Notes: a model not told the origin generated them from the letters alone. A DNA stretch of 42,527 nt from Chitinophagales bacterium (GCA_016787295.1 JAEUUX010000168.1:1-42527); one strand, 5' to 3'; shown: positions 15,634 to 24,219, counted from the stretch's first letter. Program-made: numbers and translations.

Positions 15634-17028
15634 TTAGAGACCGACCATTTTTTCGGGAATAACCCAAGCGTCGAATTGTTCGGCTGTTAGCAAACCTAAT
15701 GCTATGGCTGCTTCTTTGAGCGTTGTGCCATCGTTATAGGCTTTTTTGGCAATGTTGGCGGCGTTGTCATAACCAATATGCAGGTTAAGGGCTGTTACCA
15801 ACATCAGGGAGTTGTCCAAATTGCGTTTTAAAGCGGGATAGTTGGGTTCGATTCCTTTGGCGCAGTGTTCGTTGAAGGAATCAGCGGCATCGCCCAAAAG
15901 TCGAGCTGATGTAAGGAAGTTGTAAATCATCATGGGTTTAAAGACATTGAGTTCGAAATGTCCTGTGCAGCCACCGATATTAATGGCTACGTCGTTGCCC
16001 ATGACTTGGGCGCACACCATTGTGAGGGCTTCCGATTGTGTTGGATTGACTTTGCCGGGCATGATAGACGAGCCGGGTTCGTTGGAGGGAATGATGATTT
16101 CGCCAATACCACTTCGTGGTCCTGATGCCAAAAGGCGTATGTCGTTGGCAATTTTCATGAGGCTGACTGCCAAGGTTTTCAATGCTCCGGAGGCAGTTAC
16201 AATGCCATCGTGTGCTGCCAAGGCTTCGAATTTGTTAGGAGCAGTGACAAATGGTAGTCCGGTGTATTCGGCAATTTTTTGTGCAACGGTTTCGGCATAG
16301 CCTTTGGGAACATTGATGCCTGTGCCAACTGCGGAGCCACCAAGTGCCAATTCTGCCAAATGCCACAGGCAGTTTTGAACGGTTTTAATGCCATGGTCTA
16401 ATTGGGAGGCATAGCCCGAAAATTCTTGTCCCAGTGTGAGAGGGGTTGCGTCCATGAGGTGGGTGCGACCGATTTTGACGATTTTGGCAAAGGCATCGGC
16501 TTTTTCTTGCAAGGTGTCGCGCAGGGCGGCTATGCGGGGCAGGGTGTGGTTGACCAAGATTTGGTAGGCTGCGATGTGCATTGCTGTTGGGAAAGAGTCG
16601 TTGGAAGATTGGGATTTATTTACGTCATCGTTGGGGTGCAGTACTTTTTTGGTATCGGTCAAAGTACCACCTGAGAGGACGTGTCCGCGATTGGCAATGA
16701 CCTCGTTGACATTCATGTTGGATTGTGTGCCAGAGCCTGTTTGCCATACCACCAAAGGAAATTGGTCGTCGAGGCTGCCTGCTAAAATTTCGTCGCAGAC
16801 GCGGGCAATTAAATCGGCTTTTTCTTGGGGAAAATTGCCACAAGCTACATTGGCATAAGCTGCGGCTTTTTTGAGTATAGCAAAAGCGCTAATGACTTCG
16901 AGTGGCATTCGTTGCCCGCCAATTTTGAAGTTTTGGACGGAGCGTTGGGTTTGTGCTGCCCAATACTTATCGGCAGGCACGTCGACATAACCTAAGCTGT
17001 CTTTTTCTTTTCGAAATTCCATGTTCAT
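15634..17028 (-). CDS. fumC: Fumarate hydratase, class II
   Basis: A 464-aa enzyme catalysing reversible hydration of fumarate to malate in the TCA cycle, without an Fe-S cluster. The N-terminus [20 protein letters not shown] resembles E. coli FumC (an ATG two codons downstream, at 17022, is an equally good start). Motifs: [14 protein letters not shown] (98-111), [11 protein letters not shown] (141-151), [17 protein letters not shown] with catalytic base-side H190 (187-203), and the family signature [10 protein letters not shown] (319-328) with the catalytic serine loop. Its promoter may be the minus-strand consensus site at 17355-17387, more than 300 bases upstream, which would also transcribe the small ORF at 17253-17339. 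Repeat copies B and C flank the gene in the same orientation. Confidence 0.95.
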   Translation of the reverse strand: MNMEFRKEKDSLGYVDVPADKYWAAQTQRSVQNFKIGGQRMPLEVISAFAILKKAAAYANVACGNFPQEKADLIARVCDEILAGSLDDQFPLVVWQTGSGTQSNMNVNEVIANRGHVLSGGTLTDTKKVLHPNDDVNKSQSSNDSFPTAMHIAAYQILVNHTLPRIAALRDTLQEKADAFAKIVKIGRTHLMDATPLTLGQEFSGYASQLDHGIKTVQNCLWHLAELALGGSAVGTGINVPKGYAETVAQKIAEYTGLPFVTAPNKFEALAAHDGIVTASGALKTLAVSLMKIANDIRLLASGPRSGIGEIIIPSNEPGSSIMPGKVNPTQSEALTMVCAQVMGNDVAINIGGCTGHFELNVFKPMMIYNFLTSARLLGDAADSFNEHCAKGIEPNYPALKRNLDNSLMLVTALNLHIGYDNAANIAKKAYNDGTTLKEAAIALGLLTAEQFDAWVIPEKMVGL

Positions 17029-17252
17029 GTGTATTTTGGGTAGTTATACAGTATTGTCAGAAAGGTAATATATGTACTTACTTCTTGCTAAAAAATATTG
17101 GCAAAAACAAATTGAAATACTTAGTTCAAAGCCTGATTTTATGTTTCAAATATGTGAAAATAATGCGTAGAACGGTAAAATTCTATTATTTTTAACCTGA
17201 TTTTTGTTGTAATAGCGATTCTAAATCGTATGCTAATGAGGTATATTAATTT

Positions 17253-17339
17253 TTAACAAATAAGGAAAGGAGAGTCGAAATCTGCTTTTTCGTCCTCCGT
17301 CCAGTCCAATTGTTTCCTTAGTTTAGGTAGGTAAGACAT
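17253..17339 (-). CDS. Possible 28-aa small protein or leader peptide upstream of fumC
   Basis: An ATG at 17337-17339 opens 28 codons ending in TAA at 17253-17255. The peptide begins MSYLPKLRKQLDWTEDEKAD and ends F-D-S-P-F-L-I-C; it is charged and looks like coding sequence rather than random AT-rich DNA. The ATG is 15 bases past the -7 box of a consensus minus-strand promoter, so the leader would be only about 8 bases. The ORF is followed by 224 bp before fumC, and the same transcript could run into fumC. I do not recognise the peptide; it may be a small protein, a leader peptide or chance. Confidence 0.4.
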   Translation of the reverse strand: MSYLPKLRKQLDWTEDEKADFDSPFLIC

Positions 17340-17354
17340 GATGAAATTTTTCCG

Positions 17355-17387
17355 CAAAAGTACAACTATTTTAGCAAGACAACAAAA
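17355..17387 (-). promoter_or_regulatory. Consensus Bacteroidetes promoter facing fumC
   Basis: On the minus strand: TTTTG (17383-17387), a 20-base spacer, and TACTTTTG (17355-17362). This fits TTTG-n19-21-TAnnTTTG. It drives the 28-codon ORF and possibly fumC. Confidence 0.65.
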
Positions 17388-17455
17388 GATTCTATTTTTT
17401 TTAAAAAATCAGTGATATTATAGCTTTCCTTTTCGACAACCCACTTTTTTTTTAT

Positions 17456-17486
17456 TTTGGAACTGATATTGATGGTTGTATCTTTG
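17456..17486 (+). promoter_or_regulatory. Consensus promoter upstream of repeat copy C
   Basis: TTTG (17456-17459), a 19-base spacer, TATCTTTG (17479-17486). A transcript from here would cross repeat copy C before reaching the PKD-repeat gene about 350 bases downstream. Confidence 0.6.
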
Positions 17487-17549
17487 CATTGAGTTAGTTG
17501 TTTGGGGTTGGGGGTCTAGGTTAATTGGTTGTTGGACTCTATTGGCAAA

Positions 17550-17650
17550 TGGCGAAGCGCGTTAGGGATTGTAAGGGCAGCCGCAGGCTGGTGCTTGCAC
17601 CGAAGCGGAGCGTAGCCCTGTAAAGCCCGACCCGCAGGGAAACGCCCAAA
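17550..17650 (+). repeat. Dispersed GC-rich repeat, copy C
   Basis: About 101 bp, same orientation as copy B and nearly the reverse complement of copy A. It has both internal hairpins, CAGCC-GCA-GGCTG and GGTGC-TT-GCACC, and the common ends. It differs from copy A mainly in the segment between the second hairpin and the CCCGACCCGCAGGG end. Confidence 0.9.
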
Positions 17651-17739
17651 AAATGATTAACGATTGTAGATTTGTGTTGTTTGGGTGTCAAATTTTAGCT
17701 AATTTGGCTATTGTTTTTCGACAATGCTTATTTTTTTTA

Positions 17740-17772
17740 TTTGGATAGGCTTGTTGTTGCACCTTATCTTTG
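17740..17772 (+). promoter_or_regulatory. Promoter of the PKD-repeat T9SS cargo gene
   Basis: TTTG (17740-17743), a 21-base spacer and TATCTTTG (17765-17772), 62 bases before the ATG at 17835. Confidence 0.65.
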
Positions 17773-17834
17773 CGGTATCAATGCTGCGAAATTCTTTTAG
17801 CTTAGTAATTTCTTAATCAAAAAATATATAGTGT

Positions 17835-20800
17835 ATGAAAACTCTATCTCTACCTTATTTTCAGTATTTTCGCTATCTTTTGGCGTTAATATGGTGTTGT
17901 GTTGTGGGTGTGGAAACCTCTGCACAAGTGTTTCAAAATACGCTCACATTGCCAAGTACTGATGAGTATTGTGCAGGTTTGGCGAGTGATGCTACCAGTG
18001 GTTTTTATATTTCGGTGGGTAATACCAATTCGGGTGGAACGAATAGGGTTTTGTTGACTAAATATAATTCGGCTACGGGTAATGTTATGTGGACACGCAC
18101 CGTCAACCAACCGGGTGCTGCCACAACTTGGTATGCCACTGATATTCAGTCTACACATGCAAGTCCTGTGACACAACCTGCGAATGGTGCAACAGCAGTT
18201 ACTTCGCCTGCCAATGCTGCGGTCATTGCTGTTCCTAACAATAACTCTGCTTATTATATTAGTGGTTATACATTTACTACTACTTGTGCGGGTGTTACTG
18301 TTCGTCGTATGGTACTATATAAAGTAGATAATAATGGTAATGTGTTGTGGACTCGTAGCAATTTTGTAGGTGGTTGTACCTACGACGAAATTGGTGTTTC
18401 GGTCGAAACAGCTCCTAATGGCGATGTGTTTATTGTGGGTAATGCTCGCAATGTGAGTAATAATCGCAGCCATGTTTCGGTAGCACGTTTGCGCTCTAAT
18501 GGTAATTTGATTTGGCAAAATCGCTATTTAACTTCCAATACGGCTTCTTTTACGTATGTTCCTCGTCAATCTATTACTACTAACGAGGCGGTTGTGACAA
18601 CAACTGGGGTTAGTGGAGATGCCACAGGTATTGCTGTAACAGGTGAATTTAGAAATACGACTGTTGCTACAAGTGTTTTGCGTGGTTTTGTGATGCGTAT
18701 TGCTTCGAATGGTGCTGAGATGTGGCGTGTGGGTCATTTTTTATCGGGTAGTACTGTGTCATCGGGACAAGATGTTATTATTGACCCTGTTTCTCGCAAT
18801 TTTACAGTTGTTGGTCATGTTGGAACTAGTACTAGTTTTCGTACTTTGTTTTGGCAGGTTACTTCTTTGGGAGGACATGTCTTGAGCCAGATATATAATC
18901 AACCTCAACAAGCAGTTCATTATGCACAAAGTATTGTTCCGTCTCGCACTGTTGGTAATTTTGCAGTAGCAGGTGCGGTTACTATTCCTACTGCATCAGG
19001 TGGTGTTGGCACAGATACTTATTTGACGGAACTTAATGCTACGGGTACGCCTTTGTGGTTCCGCTACTATACTCGTACTACGCCACGTTATGCAGCTACA
19101 GAAAGTGTTGTTGCTTCGCCTACGGGTTATTATATTACTACAAATGCTGCCTCTACTAATACCAATACAGACGGACACGTTATTTCGACCGATGCTTTGG
19201 GTATGTTGCCCGGCGCTACGCCTGATAATTGTGTTGAAAGAACCAATGAATTGGTTAAACAAGTTACGGGTGATACACAAATACAGACCAAAGCACAAAC
19301 CGCTACGACTACTGTTGCCACCATAACTACGGCATCGGCTACTGTCGTTCCTACAGAAGATATTTGCAAACCAAATCCTTGCCCTACCTGCGATAGCTTT
19401 ACAGTGAGTATAGGAGATTGTATCCAAGATCCTACAACGGGTATGTCGGTGCGTCCTGTAAGTTTTGGTCTAAACTGTACTATTCCTACCACAGTAACTA
19501 GCAACATGACATGGGACTTTGGCGATGGCTCAACACCTTATACAGGACCTTTGGCTTCTGTTATCCATAACTATGCTCCCGGTACCTATACCGTTTGTGC
19601 ATACGGAACTTTTACGGTTAATGGCATTATTTGTCCATTCCAAATTTGCCAAACTATTGTCGTGCCACCTTGTCCGTTGCCTTGTCCCGAATGTACATCA
19701 TTTAGTTACACCACAGCTTGTGTTCAAGGACCTGCGGGTAATTTAATTCCGCAAGCTACTTTTACCCTGAACTGCATCCCTGCTGCCAATATTGTGAGTG
19801 GTACTATTTGGTGGGATTTTGGAGATGGAAATACGGGTAATTATCCTTACAATACGGTTACACATAATTATTCGGCACCCGGTACCTATACTGTATGCGC
19901 TCATGCTGTTCAGTTGGTATTAGATAATGGACAAGTGTGTGAATTAGATTATATTATTTGTCAAACAGTGGTTATTCCTCCTTGTCCATCACCTTGCCCT
20001 ACTTGCAACAATTTTACAACTGTAATAGGTGACTGCCAACAAGCTACGCCCGGTACTGCGACAAGTGCATGGTATCGTCAAGTTGGGTTTAGCCTCAATT
20101 GCCCTGTTCCTGCTGGTTCATCAATTGTTATGAATTGGGACTTTGGTGATGGTTCTCCCATAGCTACCTACAACACATGGTTGAGTCCTGTACATAATTA
20201 TGCCCCTGGTACCTATAATGTTTGTGTCTGGGGTGTGATAACCTTAGCCGATGGCACACAATGTCCATTTGACTATTGCCAAACAGTTACCGTTCCGCCA
20301 TGTCAAAATCCTTGTCCCAATTGCAATAGCTTTACTCCGCACATAGGTGACTGCCAACAAACGGCTACGGGTGCATGGTATCGTCAAGTTGGATTTAGTT
20401 TAGATTGCACTGTTCCTGCTGGTTCATCAATTGTTATGAATTGGAACTTTGGTGATGGTTCTCCAACGGTTACGTACAACAGTTGGGTAAGTCCTGTTCA
20501 TAATTATACTACTTTTGGAACATTTAACGTTTGTGTCTGGGGTGTGATAACCTTAGCCGATGGCACACAATGTCCATTTGACTATTGCCAAACAGTTACC
20601 ATTCCACCTTGCCAAAGTCTTTGTCCCACTTGCAACAGTTTTACCGCTTATATGGGTAACTGCCAACAAACGGCTACGGGTGCATGGTATCGTCAAGTTG
20701 GATTTAGTCTTAACTGTCCTATCCCAACAGGTTCTTCCATCAATATGACATGGAACTTTGGCGACGGCTCTCCAACTGTGAATTATACCAATTGGGTAAG

Positions 20801-21848
20801 CCCTGTTCATAACTATGTCCCCGGTACTTATACTGTTTGTGTTTGGGGAGCAATAATTTTAGCCGACGGCACACAATGTCCGTTTGAGTATTGCCAGACC
20901 ATTACTGTTACAGCTTGTCCTGATACCCCTTGTCCTAGTTGTACAAGTTTGAACTATCAAGTTAGTTGTCAACAAGTAGTAGGAGCTACCACATTGGTGC
21001 CAGTAGCCACGTTTGGTCTCAATTGCCAATTCCCAACAGGAACTACCTACCAATCTACTTGGACTTATGGTGATGGCACATCTCAAACCGTTACAACACC
21101 TACTACTACCCATGTATATCCTTCTACTGGCGGTACATATACCGTTTGTGTGAATGGAGCAGCCATCTTACCTAATGGCATTGTTTGTCAGTATTCTATT
21201 TGCGAACATGTTATTGTTCCGGCATGTCTCAATAATCCTTGTCCGACATGTGTGGTCAATACCCAAACATCTTGCTGTTTTAGTTCAACAGGTAGTATTG
21301 TATACTATGGTACTTTCAATTTGACTTGTCCATTTAGTAGTACCGTTTCTGTTGCTTGGTCTGTGAATGGTGTTCCAGCAGGCAATACCCCAGCCAATAC
21401 ATCAGTAAACTACCAATTCCCCGGAACAGGTACTTATCATGTTTGCGCTGTTGTTACTAATCCAACCACAGGTCAAGTATGCGACTATTGTACAACTGTG
21501 GAAGTAACACCAAACTCTTGCCCAAGCCCCGTTCCGCTTTGTGTTAATATCATTTCTACCAATAAATCAGAGCAAGTTGCTGCAAACAACAGCCTCAATG
21601 TATCTCCAAATCCGTTCTATGGTGAAACAACTATAGTATACAACTTGGAAAAAGCAAGCCAAGCAACTATTCAAGTATATAACGTAACGGGTCAAATGGT
21701 AGCAACAGTAGTAGATAACCAACAGCACGATGCGGGTGCTTATATGGTGACATTCGATGGTAGCCGATTACCTTCTGGAACTTATTTCTGCAATATCACT
21801 ACCAGCGATGGCTTCAGTCAAACACAACGAATTGTTATTATGAGATAG
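17835..21848 (+). CDS. Large secreted T9SS cargo with Cys-rich PKD-like tandem repeats
   Basis: A 1337-aa protein. Residues 1-30 form a signal peptide (cleavage after T-S-A). Residues 35-460 have repeated D-x-x-G-N-V-x-W-T-R-like strands typical of a beta-propeller built from short repeats. From about residue 511 there are seven units of roughly 100 residues, each starting C-P-x-C, with a W-D-F-G-D-G-S PKD core in six (the seventh has S-V-N-G instead), H-N-Y-x-P-G-T-Y-x-V-C, and a closing C-P-F-x-x-C-Q-T-x-x-x-P-x-C. Each unit holds many cysteines, implying disulfide-stabilised repeats. Residues about 1258-1337 are a T9SS C-terminal sorting domain (V-S-P-N-P-F ... G-T-Y-F-C-N-I ... Q-R-I-V-I-M-R). 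The protein should be exported through T9SS and displayed or released; an adhesion or matrix role is likely but not proven. Confidence 0.85.
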   Translation: MKTLSLPYFQYFRYLLALIWCCVVGVETSAQVFQNTLTLPSTDEYCAGLASDATSGFYISVGNTNSGGTNRVLLTKYNSATGNVMWTRTVNQPGAATTWYATDIQSTHASPVTQPANGATAVTSPANAAVIAVPNNNSAYYISGYTFTTTCAGVTVRRMVLYKVDNNGNVLWTRSNFVGGCTYDEIGVSVETAPNGDVFIVGNARNVSNNRSHVSVARLRSNGNLIWQNRYLTSNTASFTYVPRQSITTNEAVVTTTGVSGDATGIAVTGEFRNTTVATSVLRGFVMRIASNGAEMWRVGHFLSGSTVSSGQDVIIDPVSRNFTVVGHVGTSTSFRTLFWQVTSLGGHVLSQIYNQPQQAVHYAQSIVPSRTVGNFAVAGAVTIPTASGGVGTDTYLTELNATGTPLWFRYYTRTTPRYAATESVVASPTGYYITTNAASTNTNTDGHVISTDALGMLPGATPDNCVERTNELVKQVTGDTQIQTKAQTATTTVATITTASATVVPTEDICKPNPCPTCDSFTVSIGDCIQDPTTGMSVRPVSFGLNCTIPTTVTSNMTWDFGDGSTPYTGPLASVIHNYAPGTYTVCAYGTFTVNGIICPFQICQTIVVPPCPLPCPECTSFSYTTACVQGPAGNLIPQATFTLNCIPAANIVSGTIWWDFGDGNTGNYPYNTVTHNYSAPGTYTVCAHAVQLVLDNGQVCELDYIICQTVVIPPCPSPCPTCNNFTTVIGDCQQATPGTATSAWYRQVGFSLNCPVPAGSSIVMNWDFGDGSPIATYNTWLSPVHNYAPGTYNVCVWGVITLADGTQCPFDYCQTVTVPPCQNPCPNCNSFTPHIGDCQQTATGAWYRQVGFSLDCTVPAGSSIVMNWNFGDGSPTVTYNSWVSPVHNYTTFGTFNVCVWGVITLADGTQCPFDYCQTVTIPPCQSLCPTCNSFTAYMGNCQQTATGAWYRQVGFSLNCPIPTGSSINMTWNFGDGSPTVNYTNWVSPVHNYVPGTYTVCVWGAIILADGTQCPFEYCQTITVTACPDTPCPSCTSLNYQVSCQQVVGATTLVPVATFGLNCQFPTGTTYQSTWTYGDGTSQTVTTPTTTHVYPSTGGTYTVCVNGAAILPNGIVCQYSICEHVIVPACLNNPCPTCVVNTQTSCCFSSTGSIVYYGTFNLTCPFSSTVSVAWSVNGVPAGNTPANTSVNYQFPGTGTYHVCAVVTNPTTGQVCDYCTTVEVTPNSCPSPVPLCVNIISTNKSEQVAANNSLNVSPNPFYGETTIVYNLEKASQATIQVYNVTGQMVATVVDNQQHDAGAYMVTFDGSRLPSGTYFCNITTSDGFSQTQRIVIMR
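20041..20970 (+). repeat. Nearly identical 309-bp coding tandem repeats (PKD units 3-5)
   Basis: A 72-base stretch is identical at 20220-20291 and 20529-20600, and a 50-base stretch is identical at 20350-20399 and 20659-20708. Both pairs are offset by exactly 309 bp (103 codons), one unit. The neighbouring units 1, 2, 6 and 7 are much more diverged, which indicates recent duplication or gene conversion of the central units. Confidence 0.85.
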
Positions 21849-21904
21849 AGAAAATATAGATAGTTGATGTTTGAAATAGTAAGTATCATTGCTGTACTGC
21901 TAAC

Positions 21905-21935
21905 AAAGGGTATCCCCAAAAAGGATACCCTTTTT
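21905..21935 (+). terminator. Intrinsic terminator of the PKD-repeat gene
   Basis: AAAGGGTATCC (21905-21915) pairs perfectly with GGATACCCTTT (21923-21933) around a 7-base loop, with a T-run. Confidence 0.8.
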
Positions 21936-21998
21936 GTTGGTGTATGCTAAATATTGTTAAAACTTTGGTTATTGAAACATTTATCAAACAAGTTTGTG

Positions 21999-22006
21999 TA
22001 ACTTTG
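21999..22006 (+). promoter_or_regulatory. -7 box of the DUF1573 gene
   Basis: TAACTTTG matches TAnnTTTG, 40 bases before the ATG at 22046. A well-spaced -33 TTTG is not evident. Confidence 0.45.
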
Positions 22007-22045
22007 CGTCCAAAATTAATGTTTATCAAAAAAAACGTTTTTCTT

Positions 22046-22846
22046 ATGAAACAATTTTTTTCCCTATTTTTTCTGTTTTTCTCTGTTGTTGCTATAGCGC
22101 AAGACACTACTTCTTTAGATTTTCCTGAATTGGAATACGATTTTGGAACTATCAAACAAGGTGATGTAGTTAATCATGATTTTAATTTCAAGAATACAGG
22201 TATTCATCAGTTTAAATTTAGTTCTGTAGCGGGTTCTTGTGGCTGTACTGTTCCCAAATATAATACCGATTTTATTCAGGCGGGAGCAAAAGATGTTATT
22301 CATGTGCAATTTAATAGCGCTGGTAAAATGGGCGACCAAGTAAAAACAGTTACCCTCAACGGCAATATGCACAATGGTCCTATCCGCCTGATTTTGAAGG
22401 GTAAAGTAACTCCCAATGATCAACAAGTTGCTGCTCCTGACGGTCATGGTCCTAATGATGGTCACAACCATGGCGCACCGCCACCGCCGCCAGCTCTGAA
22501 AGAAATACCGCGTATTGATGATGCAAGTTTTGCAAAATTAGCTAAAACATCGGCTACTTTGAGCCAAAAAAGCATTGATTTTGGTGTGGTAGAAAAAGGT
22601 AAAGTCTATAATCGTGGCATCAGTATTGTTAACACAGGCAAAACTCCTTTGTACATCAAAGACGTTATTGGCAATACGCCCGAAGTTAATATTATCACAC
22701 CAGCAACAGCTATCGAACCCGGCAAAAGCGAATCTTTATTGGTTAACTGTAATTTGCCCGCCAGCAAAACAGCCACTTTGACTCTGGTAACAAATACCAA
22801 AAAGGCTTTGAAAATTAAAGTAAAAGGCAATGTAAAAGCAAAATAA
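22046..22846 (+). CDS. Secreted protein with two DUF1573 domains
   Basis: A 266-aa exported protein. The ATG at 22046 gives a standard signal peptide (MKQFFSLFFLFFSVVAIAQ); the longer frame from 21944 runs back across the -7 box and is rejected. The first DUF1573 domain (about residues 25-120) has the typical Y-D-F-G-T-I-x-x-G-D-x-V-x-H-x-F-x-F-x-N-T-G opening and a G-S-C-G-C-T turn. A flexible His/Gly/Asp/Pro-rich linker (about 130-150, with H-N-H-G and a run of prolines) leads to a second domain (about 177-265) that opens I-D-F-G-V-V-E-K-G-K and lacks the cysteines. DUF1573 proteins are common in Bacteroidetes, fold like Ig/ASPM-Hydin domains and have no known enzymatic role. The His-rich linker might bind metal, which is speculation. 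Confidence 0.82.
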   Translation: MKQFFSLFFLFFSVVAIAQDTTSLDFPELEYDFGTIKQGDVVNHDFNFKNTGIHQFKFSSVAGSCGCTVPKYNTDFIQAGAKDVIHVQFNSAGKMGDQVKTVTLNGNMHNGPIRLILKGKVTPNDQQVAAPDGHGPNDGHNHGAPPPPPALKEIPRIDDASFAKLAKTSATLSQKSIDFGVVEKGKVYNRGISIVNTGKTPLYIKDVIGNTPEVNIITPATAIEPGKSESLLVNCNLPASKTATLTLVTNTKKALKIKVKGNVKAK

Positions 22847-22871
22847 ATACGACCCACTTTGTTCGGTTATA

Positions 22872-22922
22872 AAAAATCTACCCGCTACACTTCTATGCCG
22901 AAGTAAAGCGGGTAGATTTTTG
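22872..22922. terminator. Bidirectional terminator between the DUF1573 gene and gldN
   Basis: AAAAATCTACCCGCT and AGCGGGTAGATTTTT form a 15-bp stem with a further ACTTC/GAAGT hairpin inside the loop. A-run and T-run flank it, fitting termination of both convergent genes. Confidence 0.85.
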
Positions 22923-22940
22923 TTATCGTGCAACTGCTTC

Positions 22941-23864
22941 CTAACGCTGCCACAAAGATTCGTCTTTTTCGAACAACTCTTGTTTCACACGCTCCGATTC
23001 CAACAAGGCATCACGTCCTGTGGAATAATCCTGAATGCGACGGTCTTGGTTGTTCGATTCTTTGGTGATTCGGCTACTAAAAAATCGCATCTCAAAAATA
23101 TCGTCCCACGACAAACTGTTAGAGTCATTCAAAGGATTAAAAGTATCATACTTAATAAAATACTCTCTGAACTTGGGATAATAGAGCCAGAACAAAGCTG
23201 TTTCGCCTCTATAATTGCCATCACGGTCTTCTATCTGCCGAATAGGAGCAATGCCCAAAATCCTGACCACCATGCGCGACGTATTTTGGTCAAACACCCA
23301 CGTTTCTTTTAGCCTATATTTGGTGATGCTCGTCCAATCAAAGTCGTTAAACACCACTTTCCATTGTCCTTCGCCCGTGTCAGGATCCACCACAAAGGTA
23401 GAGTCCTTGCCCGCTCCCAATCTGCTACTCACTTCGGCGAGAGTAACAGGCGTTTTAAATTCATCATCGGCATAAATAGGCGCATTTGGATGATTTTTTA
23501 GGATATTAAACACCACACCAATAAACGGCAATTTGGCATATACAAAAGGCTGATTCATCTTTTGACGAGTGTCGATTTCGCGCCAAATATATTTCTCCCA
23601 AAATACATCAGCTTCGCGCAAAGGTTGATAAGGCAAAATAGTTTTTTCGGACGAGAGTTTTTTTCCATAAGGCGCATCAGGTGCCAAAGAAGGTTGAAAA
23701 AATTGACTACTAAAATCCCAGTCCGATGAACTATTATCAGATTTAGGTGTTATTGAATTAGGCGTAGTTCGGTAAGATTCCGTAGTATTTGATTGTCCAT
23801 AAGCGCTGCCAACAAATGCACAGCATAACGTAGCGCCACACAGAATTAACTGTACAGTTTTCAT
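22941..23864 (-). CDS. gldN: GldN/PorN, type IX secretion system component
   Basis: A 307-aa periplasmic protein. It has a signal peptide (M-K-T-V-Q-L-I-L-C-G ... S-A-Y-G at 1-23), then a Ser/Asn-rich linker and the GldN core. Recognisable elements are L-R-E-A-D-V-F-W-E-K-Y-I-W-R-E-I-D-T-R-Q-K followed by M-N-Q-P-F (82-107), P-I-Y-A-D-D-E-F, Y-R-L-K-E-T-W-V-F-D, and L-F-W-L-Y-Y-P-K-F-R (about 227-236). GldN/PorN associates with the lipoprotein GldK/PorK in a periplasmic ring of the T9SS, which exports CTD-bearing proteins and in many species powers gliding. In most Bacteroidetes gldN follows gldK, gldL and gldM; here it is alone, between two convergent or divergent neighbours. Two putative T9SS cargoes lie on either side. 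Confidence 0.9.
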   Translation of the reverse strand: MKTVQLILCGATLCCAFVGSAYGQSNTTESYRTTPNSITPKSDNSSSDWDFSSQFFQPSLAPDAPYGKKLSSEKTILPYQPLREADVFWEKYIWREIDTRQKMNQPFVYAKLPFIGVVFNILKNHPNAPIYADDEFKTPVTLAEVSSRLGAGKDSTFVVDPDTGEGQWKVVFNDFDWTSITKYRLKETWVFDQNTSRMVVRILGIAPIRQIEDRDGNYRGETALFWLYYPKFREYFIKYDTFNPLNDSNSLSWDDIFEMRFFSSRITKESNNQDRRIQDYSTGRDALLESERVKQELFEKDESLWQR

Positions 23865-24187
23865 GTTCTATCAATTTTAGGTTATAAAAAATAAAACGTA
23901 GAATTTGTTGCATTTGACATTTTTTGAACTATGTAAGATTAACGCAAAAAGTTTTTTTTTGTTGTATAAACGCTACAAAAAAAGCAGTTTAATTATGTTA
24001 AAAATCCAAAAATTTCCGATAAAATTCAGAACAAATGAAAAGATAATAATAGAATAAAAACAAAAAATATCTACAAAATGCTGAAAATCAGTTATTTATA
24101 AAGATAAAAAAAGGTAATTTGGTTATTTTTTTAATCAAAAAAAACAACTAATAACAGAAAAAGAACCGATAAAAGCATTTTTTTTTA

Positions 24188-24219
24188 TTTGGATACTATT
24201 CAAAGGCTTGCTATCTTTG
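24188..24219 (+). promoter_or_regulatory. Distal promoter of the Asp-box cargo gene
   Basis: TTTG (24188-24191), 20-base spacer, TATCTTTG (24212-24219). The transcript would carry a leader of about 230 nt, or could be a separate short RNA. Confidence 0.65.

Larger units (their letters stand above)
17029..17834. other. Intergenic region with divergent promoters, a tiny ORF and repeat copy C
   Basis: This 806-bp region holds, in order, the presumed fumC leader (17029-17252), a 28-codon minus-strand ORF (17253-17339), its consensus promoter (17355-17387), a plus-strand consensus promoter (17456-17486), repeat copy C (17550-17650), and a second plus-strand consensus promoter (17740-17772) just before the PKD-repeat gene. 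The rest is AT-rich. Confidence 0.65.

Noticed and set aside
15422-15637. Open frames on both strands over repeat copy B
   Set aside because: They exist only because the GC-rich repeat lacks stops; peptides of the same kind arise from copy A, and none resembles a protein.
15840-15860. GGTTCGATTCC resembling a tRNA T-loop
   Set aside because: It lies inside fumC in coding sequence, and no acceptor or anticodon stem can be built around it; no tRNA was found elsewhere in the window.
19365-21540. Regular repeats considered as a CRISPR or satellite array
   Set aside because: They are in-frame protein repeats of 309 bp within a single long gene, with coding-type variation.
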